A DNA stretch of 64,000 bases from contig JAFRNE010000007.1 of assembly GCA_017430325.1 (NCBI GenBank), positions 220,606 through 284,605 of the forward strand. The letters run 5' to 3'. Made by a program: the position numbers and the translations under genes. The DNA comes from Eubacterium sp. GTDB lineage: Bacteria; Bacillota; Clostridia; Lachnospirales; Lachnospiraceae. This document shows, one piece after another, positions 50,273 to 60,220 of the stretch (the first letter of the stretch is position 1; every line of letters starts with the position of its first letter). The notes beneath the pieces are model-generated. The model ran no database searches, was not told the origin of the DNA, and saw only the letters and a list, made by a program, of their open reading frames with translations.

Positions 50273-50327
50273 ATTTCCTTTTTCCTTCCTTAATGTTTAT
50301 ATTACAAAAATATTTAGCAAAAAGTCA

Positions 50328-51161
50328 TTAGCTTTCGCTTATATTCTTCAGAACTTCTTCATCGATCGCATATCCATGCTCAGGAGCCGGATATGTACCG
50401 GCCTTAACTTCGGCGTCGTAATCCTTGAAAGCCTGAACCATGATATCTCTAACATTTGCGAACTGCTTAACGAACTTTGGCTTGTAATCGCTGAACATTG
50501 CAAGCATATCTGCGTAAACAAGGATCTGTCCGTCACAGCCTGCGCCTGCTCCGATTCCGATGGTCGGGATTGAAAGCTCCTTTGTGACCATCTCTGCGAG
50601 CTTTGCAGGAACACATTCAAGAACAACCGAGAATGCTCCGGCCTCTTCAACTGCCTTAGCATCTCTGAGAAGCTTCTTTGCAGTTGCTGTATCCTTGCCC
50701 TGAACCTTGTAGCCGCCAAATTCATTTACATGCTGTGGTGTAAGTCCGATATGAGCCATTACCGGAATACCTGCTCTTGTGATCGCCTTGATCACATCTG
50801 CAACCTCTTCGCCGCCCTCAAGCTTAACTGCATTTGCACGGCCTTCCTTCATGAGGCGTCCTGCATTTACAACTGCATCATAAACGCTTGTCTGATAAGA
50901 CATGAAAGGCATATCTATAACAACGAGTGAGTTCTTTGCGCCTCTTGCAACAGCTGCGCCGTGATGGATCATATCCTCCATCGTTACGGAAACTGTATCC
51001 TCATAACCGAGCATTACATTTCCCAGCGAATCTCCTACAAGTATACCATTAATTCCGCCTTCATCAAGAAGTTTTGCGGTTGAATAATCGTAACCGGTGA
51101 GCATTGAGATCTTCTCGCCTTTTTTCTTCATTTCCTTGAAAGTAACAACTGTATTTTTCAT
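50328..51161 (-). CDS. panB: 3-methyl-2-oxobutanoate hydroxymethyltransferase
   Basis: PanB makes ketopantoate from alpha-ketoisovalerate. The 277-residue TIM-barrel enzyme has [49 protein letters not shown] and [19 protein letters not shown], all as in the family. It lies four bases after the DUF2520-family reductase gene, which may make the next step, and starts the panB-panC-panD order. Confidence 0.98.
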   Translation of the reverse strand: MKNTVVTFKEMKKKGEKISMLTGYDYSTAKLLDEGGINGILVGDSLGNVMLGYEDTVSVTMEDMIHHGAAVARGAKNSLVVIDMPFMSYQTSVYDAVVNAGRLMKEGRANAVKLEGGEEVADVIKAITRAGIPVMAHIGLTPQHVNEFGGYKVQGKDTATAKKLLRDAKAVEEAGAFSVVLECVPAKLAEMVTKELSIPTIGIGAGAGCDGQILVYADMLAMFSDYKPKFVKQFANVRDIMVQAFKDYDAEVKAGTYPAPEHGYAIDEEVLKNISES

Positions 51162-51165
51162 ACCC

Positions 51166-52017
51166 TTACTCCTTTCTACTCTTTAAGAGTTCTGCAATTT
51201 CCGAATAATCTCTGTCCGGATACTTTTTCTCAGCCAGTCTCAGTACTGCGAGTGATGCTCCGGTATATATTTCTTTTTCTTCAGGAGACAGTGACGACAT
51301 GTGCTTTCTTATGGTTTCTGTGTCGTTTCTTTCTATCGGCCCGGTAAGCGCGTCCATTGGTCCTTTTTCAGCAACCGACTTTGCATTATCCAGGAAAATA
51401 CCCTTAAGCGCTTCTCCGGCTTCCTTGTCAGAAAAACCACAACTTATAAGCAAGTCTTCCGCTTCGTTCATAAGTCCGCATACCATATTGCTGGCAAATA
51501 CAGTCGCCGCATGATATCTTGTCTTATTATCCGCACCGATAACAGCAGTCTTCATTCCAAGCTCACTAAAAAACTCTCTGACTAACTCTGTCTTTTCGCT
51601 GCTTCCTTCAATTGTAATAAATGCATTCTGGAAATTCTTATACGATGTAAACCGGTCGTTTACCGCGTATATAGGATGGATTGAAAAACCATAGAATCCG
51701 TAGACATCCTGTTCAGTGAATACTGACGAGGACATGGCACCGCTGGTATGAATGATCAGCCTGCCTTTTAGCTTTTTCTTATCTAGAGAAGAAAAAACCG
51801 TTTGAATACTGTTGTCGCTGACAGTTATAAATATCGCATCGCTTTCTTTGATAAGGTCATTTACATCTTCATAGTACAAAGTATCAGTAAACTCCGCCGC
51901 TTCCTTCGCGCGCTCTGCCGTTCTGTTGTAATACCCGGAAACATCTACACCGTGTTCCTTGAAGTATTTACCAAACGTGCATCCGACTCTGCCGGCTCCT
52001 ATAAATCCAATCCTCAT
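51166..52017 (-). CDS. Rossmann/DUF2520 reductase, likely PanG-type ketopantoate reductase
   Basis: The 283-residue product starts [15 protein letters not shown] at ATG 52017, after AGGTGG. An N-terminal NAD(P) Rossmann fold (GAGRVG) is followed by [21 protein letters not shown] and FSIHPIYAV. The C-terminal DUF2520 helical domain has [25 protein letters not shown] and [15 protein letters not shown]. It is the first gene of the panB-C-D-coaBC operon, four bases from panB, and no panE is in the window. Some DUF2520 proteins are reported as ketopantoate reductases (PanG), which would complete pantoate synthesis. The role is inferred from gene order. Confidence 0.75.
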   Translation of the reverse strand: MRIGFIGAGRVGCTFGKYFKEHGVDVSGYYNRTAERAKEAAEFTDTLYYEDVNDLIKESDAIFITVSDNSIQTVFSSLDKKKLKGRLIIHTSGAMSSSVFTEQDVYGFYGFSIHPIYAVNDRFTSYKNFQNAFITIEGSSEKTELVREFFSELGMKTAVIGADNKTRYHAATVFASNMVCGLMNEAEDLLISCGFSDKEAGEALKGIFLDNAKSVAEKGPMDALTGPIERNDTETIRKHMSSLSPEEKEIYTGASLAVLRLAEKKYPDRDYSEIAELLKSRKE

Positions 52018-52135
52018 ACCATCACCACCTTTCATTTTTCTTTGGTCTTACACTAAAGTTAAATGAAAGCATGCCTTATGTCAGCTATTAAATTCTAAGG
52101 TACAGTTTCTTTCGAATACCATCCTTTGCAGCTTG

Positions 52136-52164
52136 AATATAATATATTTTATACAATTTGTAAA
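52136..52164 (-). promoter_or_regulatory. Likely sigma-A promoter of the pan-coaBC operon
   Basis: On the minus strand there is TTTACA, a 17-base spacer and TATATT, about 120 bases upstream of the first gene. Both boxes lie inside or beside a 14-bp inverted repeat that could be an operator. Confidence 0.6.
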
Positions 52165-52184
52165 GATATTAAATTGTATAAAAT
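52146..52184. promoter_or_regulatory. 14-bp inverted repeat over the pan promoter
   Basis: The arms ATTTTATACAATTT (52146-52159) and AAATTGTATAAAAT (52171-52184) are perfect complements with an 11-base spacer. A third palindromic TACAATTTTGTA lies at 52188-52199. It looks like an operator for an unknown regulator. It also lies just after the histidine kinase stop and could serve as a terminator stem. Confidence 0.5.
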
Positions 52185-52215
52185 CTAGTACAATTTTGTA
52201 TATTAAATACACCCA

Positions 52216-55200
52216 TCAGCTTTTCAAATTTATATAAGTAACTATCATCTCTTCAACAGCTGCACTGTCCTGTCCCTCGATACCTTCTCTAAGGGCATTC
52301 ATGAAGTCAATATCCTCTCCGGAATACTCACCTTCACACAGCTTATCATAATCAGCCGAAGCCGACTTAAAGTCACCGGCCTTGATCTTTTCGCTGATAC
52401 TTCTAAGAACATCAAGATCTATCTGGGAAGCTGATATACCTTCAGTTTCGAGCTCATCATATTCATCATCTATATTATCAAGTTCACCCGAGCCATCATA
52501 ATCATCAGGTTCTTCTGAAGTATCATATGCTGCGTCCTTCTCAGTATCTGCATTAACAAGCGCAGAACTCTTCAGATTCTCAGTCTCACCGATAGCCTTT
52601 TCTGCAAATTCAGTATCTGTGATACCCTTATTTGCATCGATAAATTCAAGATACTCTCCGATGGCCTCAACTGTCTCCTTAAGCTTATCAATAAATTTCT
52701 TCAGATTATCGCGGACATATATCTTATTACCGATATTAACGGCAGCCTCTATCGTTGATGCCATCCGAAGCACATCCTCCGCACCGATATTACTGCTGCT
52801 GGTCCTAATACCATGCACACGATTTCTGAAGCCCCTGTAATCCGAATCGAACTTGACCATAAGTTCCTCTTCAGCATTCTTGTTTCTGCTGTAGAAGCTT
52901 GAAACTATCTTGTTATAAACGTCGATATTTCCGCCAATCTTCTCAAGAACACGGCTGACCTCAAGCTTTTCGGACAGTTTCTCAAGACCTTCACTGAATC
53001 TTGACTCTCTGATGTACTGATCCATATCGGAGGTTCTGTATTTAATCTTGCTTCTTTCAACATAATTCATGATTATCGTTGCAAGAGCTCTTCTATCAAG
53101 CGGCTTAAGGATCACGTCTGTAAAGCCATCATCCAGCAGGCTTTCTCTATCCTCGTTAACCGCATTTTCGGTCATGGCAATAACAGGCAGCTCAGTATAT
53201 TTCTCGCCACCCAGATCTCTGATCTCCTTCATGGTGTCAGTACCGTTCATTACAGGCATGATCATATCCATAAATACAAGATCATATTCCTTATTCATAA
53301 CCATATCTATTGCGGAAATACCGGACATTGCAACGTCGCACTTGATCTCCATCTGGTTCATAACACCCTTGGCAACTGTAGCATTTATCTCAGTATCATC
53401 AACGAAAAGCACGTTAACATCAGGAGTCCACATCTGCTGTGCCTCCTCCATGGAAACCATCTCTATAACATCTGCATCAACCTGAGTCTGGTAGACGCTT
53501 CCCTCAGGTCTCGTCTGAAGGATCGAGAATGTAAAGGTCGAGCCTTCACCATAAGTACTTTCAACGTCGATATCACCACCCATAACATCAGCAAGTCGCT
53601 TTGCGATCGCAAGTCCGATACCTGTTCCGGAATAGCCTGCTTCCTTCTTGTTGCTGTTGATATTATAGACCTCAAAGAGATGATCAAGCTTCTCCTTTCG
53701 TATACCTACACCTGTATCAGTTACGCCAAATATGATATTTACTTTATTTCCGTTCTTTACATCGTTGTAATCGTAGCAGTCTACTGTAAGGGTGATCGAG
53801 CCCTCTCTGGTATATTTCTGGGCATTGTCCAAAATATACATAAGTACGGATCTGATCTTCTCATAATCACCTATGACAACATCCGGAATATCATTACCCA
53901 GCTCAACGAAGAACTTAACAGGTCTCTCGCTTACGAGATTAAGCATCTTATCTGATATATCACATACAAGTGTTGTGATCGAATATGCCGCATTTACAGC
54001 TGTTTCACGACCGGATTCAAGTCTTGCAAGTCTGATGATGCCATCAACCTTTGTAATGATATCATTACTCTGTGAAACAATATTCTTCAGGTTCTCCTGT
54101 TCTTCCACACTACGAGGTGCCCCGCTGTTCATTGTACTTTCAGCGAGACTTATGATTGCATTGATTGGTGTCTTGATCTCATTACTGATATTTGCCAGGT
54201 AGTCATTCTTAGCAGTACTGGTCTTTACAGTATCCTCATGCTCCTTTGCCAGTCTTTCCAGTTCTTTGTTCTTACCGAGGATTGCTTTTCTGAACTTGAA
54301 GAAGATATAAAGTGCACCCAGGAAGAAAAATATCGCAAATACAATTATAGAAATCTTAACTATCCTCCTCTCGAAAAAGCCCTTTCTCTTAATGATGGTG
54401 AAGGTCATGGTACTGTCACTTTCTGTACCATCCGCATTGACAGCCGAAAGAACGAATTTATATTCTCCACCTTCAAGATTTGTATAAACGGCCTGCATAG
54501 GGTTATTTCCGGTTATAATTACAGGCTCTGAATCAAAGCCTTCAAGCATATAACTTACCTTGAGGTTTTCACGGTTCACATAGGTAAGTACACCGAAGGT
54601 TATTGTTATCTTATTTGTTTTAGCAGGAATAGTAAGATTTCCACCAAGTTCATCGAAAGAATAGATCTTACCGTCCACATCGATCTCTGAAACCGTAAGC
54701 TTTGGTGCGGAAATATTTGTTGTGATATCAGAGGTATCCAGCGTCTCAATACCGTCAACACAACAGATGTAAAGGATGCCTTTTCGATCCAGAAGTGACG
54801 AAGATCCGTCCATGATAGACCTGGTAAGTCCGTCACCCTTTGCAAGATATCTTCCGCTTACGCCCGTTGCACCAAGAAGCTCAGCCTCGTTAGTTCTGAG
54901 AACGCCCTTCGAGCCTATTACCCAGACCTCGCCGTTCTTGATTATGATATCGTAAACATTATTTGAGAAATCGATGCTGCTGAGGGCTCTGATGGCATCG
55001 CCGTAATAAGTGATACCATTGTCGGTACCCATATAGAAACCGTTTTCACCCTTAGTGATGCAGGAAATATAATTCGAAGTAAGTCCCTGCTCAGTTGTAT
55101 AATTGGTAACTCTGTTATTATCAATCACATAAAGCCCGCCGCCGTCGGATCCGGCAAGTATCCTGCCCTTATTATCCTCAACGATAGCTGTGATATTTTC

Positions 55201-56631
55201 ATTTTCAAGTCCGTTTTCAGAGGTATATCTTGTTTCAACCTCATCACCGCTTATAATTCCGATACCTTCACTGGTACCTACTGCGATCTTTCCGTTACTC
55301 AGCTCGTAGACGCAGTTGATCTGATTTGAAGGAAGCTGTGAAGCACGGCCGAAATATTTAAGCGTACCGGCCTTGGTAAGCACAACTACGCCGAAACGCC
55401 TGAAGGTGCTGACCCAGATATTTCCCTTTCGGTCGGCCATAACATCATTGACACCGACTCCGCTCAGAGCCTCTGTCAGGTTGTTCGTAACCATACGATC
55501 TAGAGGGTCAAGTATATAAAGGCCCTCATCAGTACAGATATATTTATGCGAACTGATGTATTTTATACTGTTAACAGAACTCTCAGGGATCTTGTATCTT
55601 GAAGAAATATCCTTGAACTTACTTCTGGCCATCAGAAGAAGGCCCTTTCTTGTTGAAGAGATCCAGATATTTCCTTCGTAATCAATGATCATCGAAGATA
55701 TATAGCTGTCGATGGACAGATTCTGAACATTATAATAAATACCGTCCTTGGCGATATATCCAAGTCCGTTATCAGTGCAGACATAGAGGGTATCCTCGTT
55801 CATATAAAGCGAGTTGATACCGTATTTACCGGGCTGAAGCTTCTCAAAGCTCGTAAGGCTGTCCATTTTGATGATATCGCCGCCAACCGAACCGATGTAA
55901 ATATGATCTTCTCCAGCTTCGATGCAGGAAAGCTCTTCTGTCTCAAGCTCCTCAGCTGAAGCAAAACGAACTATACTCTCACCATCAGCCGAATAATTAA
56001 GCGTAAATACATCCGAACCATCGGCTATTCCCCAGATTCTCTCATTAAAATAACAGATTGCCGAAACATTTCTTCCGGAAAGTATGCCCTCCTCGCGAAG
56101 AAGCAGGGTATCCTCATCAACAGAAAACAGTCCCGAAGAACCTGCAACATAGATGGTTCCGTCCTCAGATTCCGTAACATCATTTATTGTCTTGATACCA
56201 TTATAATAATCTGCAGAGAAATGCTGCATCTCATTGCCCTTTTTATAGAAAAGGCCGTAGTTATCAGTAGCGATCCAGAGTCTGCCCTTTGAATCCTGAA
56301 AAAGCGCATTTACGCAGTAAACGTCCGCTTTCTCAGTATCCCAAAGATTAAATACCTTGAATTCATTTCCGTCATATCTGTACAGACCGCCATCGGTTCC
56401 AACCCAGATATATCCGGAAGCGCTCTGATATACGCAGTTAACCTCGTTACTACCAAGTCTGTTATCCTGTGAAAAGATAGTCGAAATATAATCCGTAACC
56501 AGCTCATTATCGTTTGCGGTATCCGCATAGACCACCTTGTCAGAAACAGGACGCACTCCAAAAAGGCATGCAAAGATACATGCCCCGGCGATAATATATG
56601 CTATTATCCTTTTGAATCTGTTACTATACAT
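52216..56631 (-). CDS. Giant hybrid histidine kinase with beta-propeller sensor; DHp His replaced by Asn
   Basis: The 1471-residue protein (ATG at 56631 after AGGAAG) has a signal/anchor helix (8-26), 12-14 two-component propeller repeats (about 50-640, with motifs like GYIWVGTDGGLYRYDG), a Y_Y_Y domain (about 650-745) and a transmembrane helix (about 757-778). A DHp domain (about 805-875) and an ATPase domain follow: N-box LDNAQKY, G1 TDTGVGI and G2 GTGIGLA. A receiver (phospho-Asp in FMDMIMP at 1122, Lys in LKPLD) and an Hpt domain (His in RVHGIRTSSSNIG at 1273) complete it. The H-box reads ISNEIKTP: Asn 817 (codon at 54181-54183) instead of the phospho-His. Family members control carbohydrate use. 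No response regulator is adjacent. Confidence 0.9.
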   Translation of the reverse strand: MYSNRFKRIIAYIIAGACIFACLFGVRPVSDKVVYADTANDNELVTDYISTIFSQDNRLGSNEVNCVYQSASGYIWVGTDGGLYRYDGNEFKVFNLWDTEKADVYCVNALFQDSKGRLWIATDNYGLFYKKGNEMQHFSADYYNGIKTINDVTESEDGTIYVAGSSGLFSVDEDTLLLREEGILSGRNVSAICYFNERIWGIADGSDVFTLNYSADGESIVRFASAEELETEELSCIEAGEDHIYIGSVGGDIIKMDSLTSFEKLQPGKYGINSLYMNEDTLYVCTDNGLGYIAKDGIYYNVQNLSIDSYISSMIIDYEGNIWISSTRKGLLLMARSKFKDISSRYKIPESSVNSIKYISSHKYICTDEGLYILDPLDRMVTNNLTEALSGVGVNDVMADRKGNIWVSTFRRFGVVVLTKAGTLKYFGRASQLPSNQINCVYELSNGKIAVGTSEGIGIISGDEVETRYTSENGLENENITAIVEDNKGRILAGSDGGGLYVIDNNRVTNYTTEQGLTSNYISCITKGENGFYMGTDNGITYYGDAIRALSSIDFSNNVYDIIIKNGEVWVIGSKGVLRTNEAELLGATGVSGRYLAKGDGLTRSIMDGSSSLLDRKGILYICCVDGIETLDTSDITTNISAPKLTVSEIDVDGKIYSFDELGGNLTIPAKTNKITITFGVLTYVNRENLKVSYMLEGFDSEPVIITGNNPMQAVYTNLEGGEYKFVLSAVNADGTESDSTMTFTIIKRKGFFERRIVKISIIVFAIFFFLGALYIFFKFRKAILGKNKELERLAKEHEDTVKTSTAKNDYLANISNEIKTPINAIISLAESTMNSGAPRSVEEQENLKNIVSQSNDIITKVDGIIRLARLESGRETAVNAAYSITTLVCDISDKMLNLVSERPVKFFVELGNDIPDVVIGDYEKIRSVLMYILDNAQKYTREGSITLTVDCYDYNDVKNGNKVNIIFGVTDTGVGIRKEKLDHLFEVYNINSNKKEAGYSGTGIGLAIAKRLADVMGGDIDVESTYGEGSTFTFSILQTRPEGSVYQTQVDADVIEMVSMEEAQQMWTPDVNVLFVDDTEINATVAKGVMNQMEIKCDVAMSGISAIDMVMNKEYDLVFMDMIMPVMNGTDTMKEIRDLGGEKYTELPVIAMTENAVNEDRESLLDDGFTDVILKPLDRRALATIIMNYVERSKIKYRTSDMDQYIRESRFSEGLEKLSEKLEVSRVLEKIGGNIDVYNKIVSSFYSRNKNAEEELMVKFDSDYRGFRNRVHGIRTSSSNIGAEDVLRMASTIEAAVNIGNKIYVRDNLKKFIDKLKETVEAIGEYLEFIDANKGITDTEFAEKAIGETENLKSSALVNADTEKDAAYDTSEEPDDYDGSGELDNIDDEYDELETEGISASQIDLDVLRSISEKIKAGDFKSASADYDKLCEGEYSGEDIDFMNALREGIEGQDSAAVEEMIVTYINLKS

Positions 56632-56695
56632 CAAATCTTCCTGTCTGATATGCAGTGATGATCTCACCGCATATCAAAAGAATTAATAATATTTA

Positions 56696-57916
56696 TTATT
56701 TAGAAACGATCTCGTTAATTGTCTCACGCATTATCTCGATAGCCTTATCGCAGTCCTCTTTTGATGCGATAAGCGGAGGAACCATACGTACAACTGCAGG
56801 ACGAACCGCAGTCATAAGAAGGTATTTCTTCTCTGCGCAGGTATATTTAAGCTCGTTAGCAAAAGGCATATCGAACTCAATACCTGTAATAAGACCGATA
56901 CCACGAACTTCCTTAACATGTGGAAGTGTTGCCGCCTTCTCCCTGAGATATTCTCCTACTACCTTTGCATTATCAGGAAGCTTCTTCTCAAGCAGCTCCT
57001 CGATCTGAGCATAAGCAGCTGCACAGCATACCGGATTTCCACCAAAGGTTGTACCATGCGCACCAGGACCAAAGGTATTCATTATCTTCTCTGAAGAGCA
57101 CATAGCTCCGATAGGCATTCCGCCGCCCATAGCCTTAGCCATTGTAAGAATATCAGGCTTAACACCATAAGTCATATAAGCCATTATCTCTCCTGTACGG
57201 CCCCAGCCGGACTGAACCTCATCAAATATAAGAAGCATACCCTTCTCATCACAGAGAGCCCTGAGGTCTTCAAGGAACTTCTTGTCAGCAGGATAAACTC
57301 CGCCCTCTCCCTGAACAGGCTCAACCATGATGGCAATAACATCATCCGTTGCTGCTTCCCTGAACGCCTCAATATCATTAAAGGCAGCATATTTGAAACC
57401 GTCAACAAGCGGTGCAAAACCCTTCTGGATAGCGCTGTCAGGCTGTCCTGTAGCCGCAAGGGTACCAAGAGTTCTTCCATGGAAGCTGTTAAGTGCTGTA
57501 ACTATCTTGTAACGTTCCGGTCCGTAGTTATCTACGCCATATTTACGAGCAAGCTTGATAGCTGCTTCGTTTGCCTCGGCTCCACTGTTCTGGAACTGGA
57601 TCTTCTCCATACCGATAGTCTCGCAGATAAGCTTTGCAAGCATGATCTGTGGGATCGTATAGCAGTAATTTGATGAATGGACCATCTCATCAATCTGCTG
57701 CTTAACATAGGCAGAAACCCTCTCATTGCAGTGTCCTGCCGCATTAACTGCTATTCCGCCAAGGAAGTCGAGGTATGCATTTCCATTTTCATCGTAAATA
57801 TACATACCCTTAGCCTTCTCAGCTATAAAATCAAACCTCGGAAACTGCTCATTCATATATTTCTTCGCAGTTGCTTCGAGCTCTTTCTTTGTCATTTTTG
57901 TATCTTTTATATTCAT
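56696..57916 (-). CDS. argD: Acetylornithine aminotransferase
   Basis: This PLP enzyme of arginine synthesis converts N-acetylglutamate semialdehyde to acetylornithine. The 406-residue class III aminotransferase starts at ATG 57916, after GAGGTGA. It has YLDFLGGIAVNAAGHCN, NSGAEANEAAIKLARKYG, SFHGRTLGTLAATGQ, FDEVQSGWGRTG, and the PLP Lys in DILTMAKAMGGGMPIGAM. A longer upstream reading lacks support. Ornithine aminotransferase and GABA transaminase share the fold, but size and motifs fit ArgD. argH lies 31 kb away. Confidence 0.93.
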   Translation of the reverse strand: MNIKDTKMTKKELEATAKKYMNEQFPRFDFIAEKAKGMYIYDENGNAYLDFLGGIAVNAAGHCNERVSAYVKQQIDEMVHSSNYCYTIPQIMLAKLICETIGMEKIQFQNSGAEANEAAIKLARKYGVDNYGPERYKIVTALNSFHGRTLGTLAATGQPDSAIQKGFAPLVDGFKYAAFNDIEAFREAATDDVIAIMVEPVQGEGGVYPADKKFLEDLRALCDEKGMLLIFDEVQSGWGRTGEIMAYMTYGVKPDILTMAKAMGGGMPIGAMCSSEKIMNTFGPGAHGTTFGGNPVCCAAAYAQIEELLEKKLPDNAKVVGEYLREKAATLPHVKEVRGIGLITGIEFDMPFANELKYTCAEKKYLLMTAVRPAVVRMVPPLIASKEDCDKAIEIMRETINEIVSK

Positions 57917-57994
57917 ATTGTCACCTCTTAAATTCGATATAGCTTCTAACGCCAAACCTGCCGGTTTCGTCGTCAGCCACCTCAAATCATTATA

Positions 57995-60139
57995 CTAAAG
58001 AATCATACTCAGTGCAATTCGCTTCTTCTGAACATCAACCGAAAGCACCTTAACCTCAACGATATCTCCAACCTTTACAACATCAAGCGGATGCTTTACA
58101 AACTTCTTGTTTGTAAGCTGCGAGATATGTACGAGACCATCCTGGTGAACTCCGATATCAACAAATGCACCGAAATCAATTACATTTCTGACTGTTCCCT
58201 TGAGTATCATTCCTTCCTTAAGGTCTTTCATATCAAGGACGTCGGAACGAAGTACAACAGGAGGCATGTCTGCACGAGGATCTCTTCCCGGTGCCTGAAG
58301 CTCTTTGATGATATCTCTGAGTGTAGGCTCGCCGACGCCGATCTCCTCAGCAGCCTTCTTGTAGTCATTGATAAATATCACCTTATCCTTCTGTCCGATA
58401 TCAGCCTTGGACATACTGCACTTCTTAAGAAGCTTCTCAGCCGCCTCATAGCTTTCCGGATGAACTCCGGTACTGTCGAAAGGATCTGTTCCTCCTGATA
58501 TTCTCATGAAACCTGCACACTGCTCGAAAGCCTTAGGTCCAAGCTTAGGAACCTTAAGTAGCTCCTTACGGTTCTTGAAGGCGCCGTTCTCCTCACGGAA
58601 GGCAACGATATTTTTAGCGATAGTCTTATTGATTCCTGAAATATATTCCATCAGAGGAGCTGAAGCTGTATTTAAATCTACACCAACATTGTTAACGCAG
58701 TCTTCAACTACCGAACCAAGTCTTTCGCCAAGCTTCTTCTGATTCATATCGTGCTGATACTGTCCGACACCGATTGCCTTTGGATCGATCTTTACAAGCT
58801 CAGCAAGTGGATCCTGAAGTCTTCTTGCGATGGATGCAGCACTTCTCTGTCCTACATCAAACTCAGGGAACTCCTCGGTTGCAAGCTTACTTGCCGAATA
58901 AACCGAAGCACCTGCCTCGTTTGTGATTGCATAGCTTACATTCTTATTTCCGAGCTCAGAAAGGATCTCAGCAACAATCTGTTCTGACTCACGGCTGGCT
59001 GTACCATTACCGATGGAAATAAGCGAAATATTGTATTTCTTGATGAGCTGTTTAACCTTTTCCTTTGCAGCCTTGATTTTCATCTCATTTGTAGGAGCTG
59101 TAGGATAAACAACCGCTGTATCAAGCACTTTACCGGTTGCATCAACAACGGCAAGCTTGCATCCTGTTCTGAAAGCCGGATCCCAGCCAAGTACATTTCT
59201 TCCTGCGATCGGAGGCTGCATAAGAAGCTGCTCAAGATTCTTTCCAAATACAGTTATAGCGCTGTCCTCAGCTGTCTCTGAAAGCTCATTTCTGATATCT
59301 CTTTCAATAGCCGGAGCAAGAAGTCTGTCATAGCTGTCCTTGATAGCCTTCTTAAGGAATTCATTTACCTCAGCATTCTTTGATAAGATCATCTGCTTCT
59401 CAAGATAACCTGTGATATCATCAACAGGTGCATCGATCTTAACTGTAAGGAACTTTTCCTTCTCTCCTCTGTTAAGTGCAAGTATCTTATAGCCTGCAAC
59501 CTTGCTTACAGGCTCGCTGTATTCATAATAATTCTCATAAACCGACTCAGCATCCTTATCCTTGGCTGCTGCAGTCATAACACCCTTATCGAAGGTCAGC
59601 TTTCTGATATACGCCCTGTACTCTGCGGTATCTGAAATATCTTCGGCAATAATGTCCGAAGCACCTGCAAGAGCATCATCGGCTGTAAGTACCTCCTTCT
59701 CCTCGGATATATATTTTTCAGCTTCTTTTGTAAGGCTGAAGCTGTCACCTGCGATCATAATAGCCTGGGCAAGCGGTTCAAGACCCTTCTCCTTAGCGAT
59801 CATCGCTCTGGTTCTCTTCTTCTGCTTATATGGAGCATAAAGGTCTTCAACAGCCACAAGTGTTTCAGCCGCCTCGATCTTCTTCTTAAGCTCCTCTGTA
59901 AGCTTACCCTGTTCCTCTATTGAAGCAATGACTGTGGCCTTTCTTTCCTCAAGGTTTCTGAGGTATTTAAGTCTCTCGTCAAGATCACGGAGCTGCTCAT
60001 CAGTAAGAGTTCCTGTTTTTTCCTTACGGTATCTTGCGATGAAAGGTACTGTATTTCCCTCATCAAGAAGCTCTACTGCCGCATCCACGCGCCATTTTTC
60101 AACATTAAGTTCCTTTGCTATTACTGCATTAATATCCAC
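57995..60139 (-). CDS. tex: Tex-like RNA-binding protein
   Basis: Tex is a conserved cytosolic protein, implicated in transcription and stress. The 714-residue protein begins at GTG 60139, eight bases after GGAGG. It has the N-terminal Tex domain (VPFIARYRKEKTGTL), the YqgF/RNase H-like domain (WDPAFRTGCKLAVVD), a helix-hairpin-helix (INKTIAKNIVAFREENGAF) and a C-terminal S1 domain (EGMILKGTVRNVIDFGAFVDIGVHQDGLVHISQL). Length and domain order fit the family. Confidence 0.96.
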   Translation of the reverse strand: MDINAVIAKELNVEKWRVDAAVELLDEGNTVPFIARYRKEKTGTLTDEQLRDLDERLKYLRNLEERKATVIASIEEQGKLTEELKKKIEAAETLVAVEDLYAPYKQKKRTRAMIAKEKGLEPLAQAIMIAGDSFSLTKEAEKYISEEKEVLTADDALAGASDIIAEDISDTAEYRAYIRKLTFDKGVMTAAAKDKDAESVYENYYEYSEPVSKVAGYKILALNRGEKEKFLTVKIDAPVDDITGYLEKQMILSKNAEVNEFLKKAIKDSYDRLLAPAIERDIRNELSETAEDSAITVFGKNLEQLLMQPPIAGRNVLGWDPAFRTGCKLAVVDATGKVLDTAVVYPTAPTNEMKIKAAKEKVKQLIKKYNISLISIGNGTASRESEQIVAEILSELGNKNVSYAITNEAGASVYSASKLATEEFPEFDVGQRSAASIARRLQDPLAELVKIDPKAIGVGQYQHDMNQKKLGERLGSVVEDCVNNVGVDLNTASAPLMEYISGINKTIAKNIVAFREENGAFKNRKELLKVPKLGPKAFEQCAGFMRISGGTDPFDSTGVHPESYEAAEKLLKKCSMSKADIGQKDKVIFINDYKKAAEEIGVGEPTLRDIIKELQAPGRDPRADMPPVVLRSDVLDMKDLKEGMILKGTVRNVIDFGAFVDIGVHQDGLVHISQLTNKKFVKHPLDVVKVGDIVEVKVLSVDVQKKRIALSMIL

Positions 60140-60220
60140 TACTGTTTCCTCCGGTTATTAAATATATCTCTGATCGGTCGTTCCTCCGGCACCTTTTCGT
60201 ACCAAATAAATCGACCTAAA

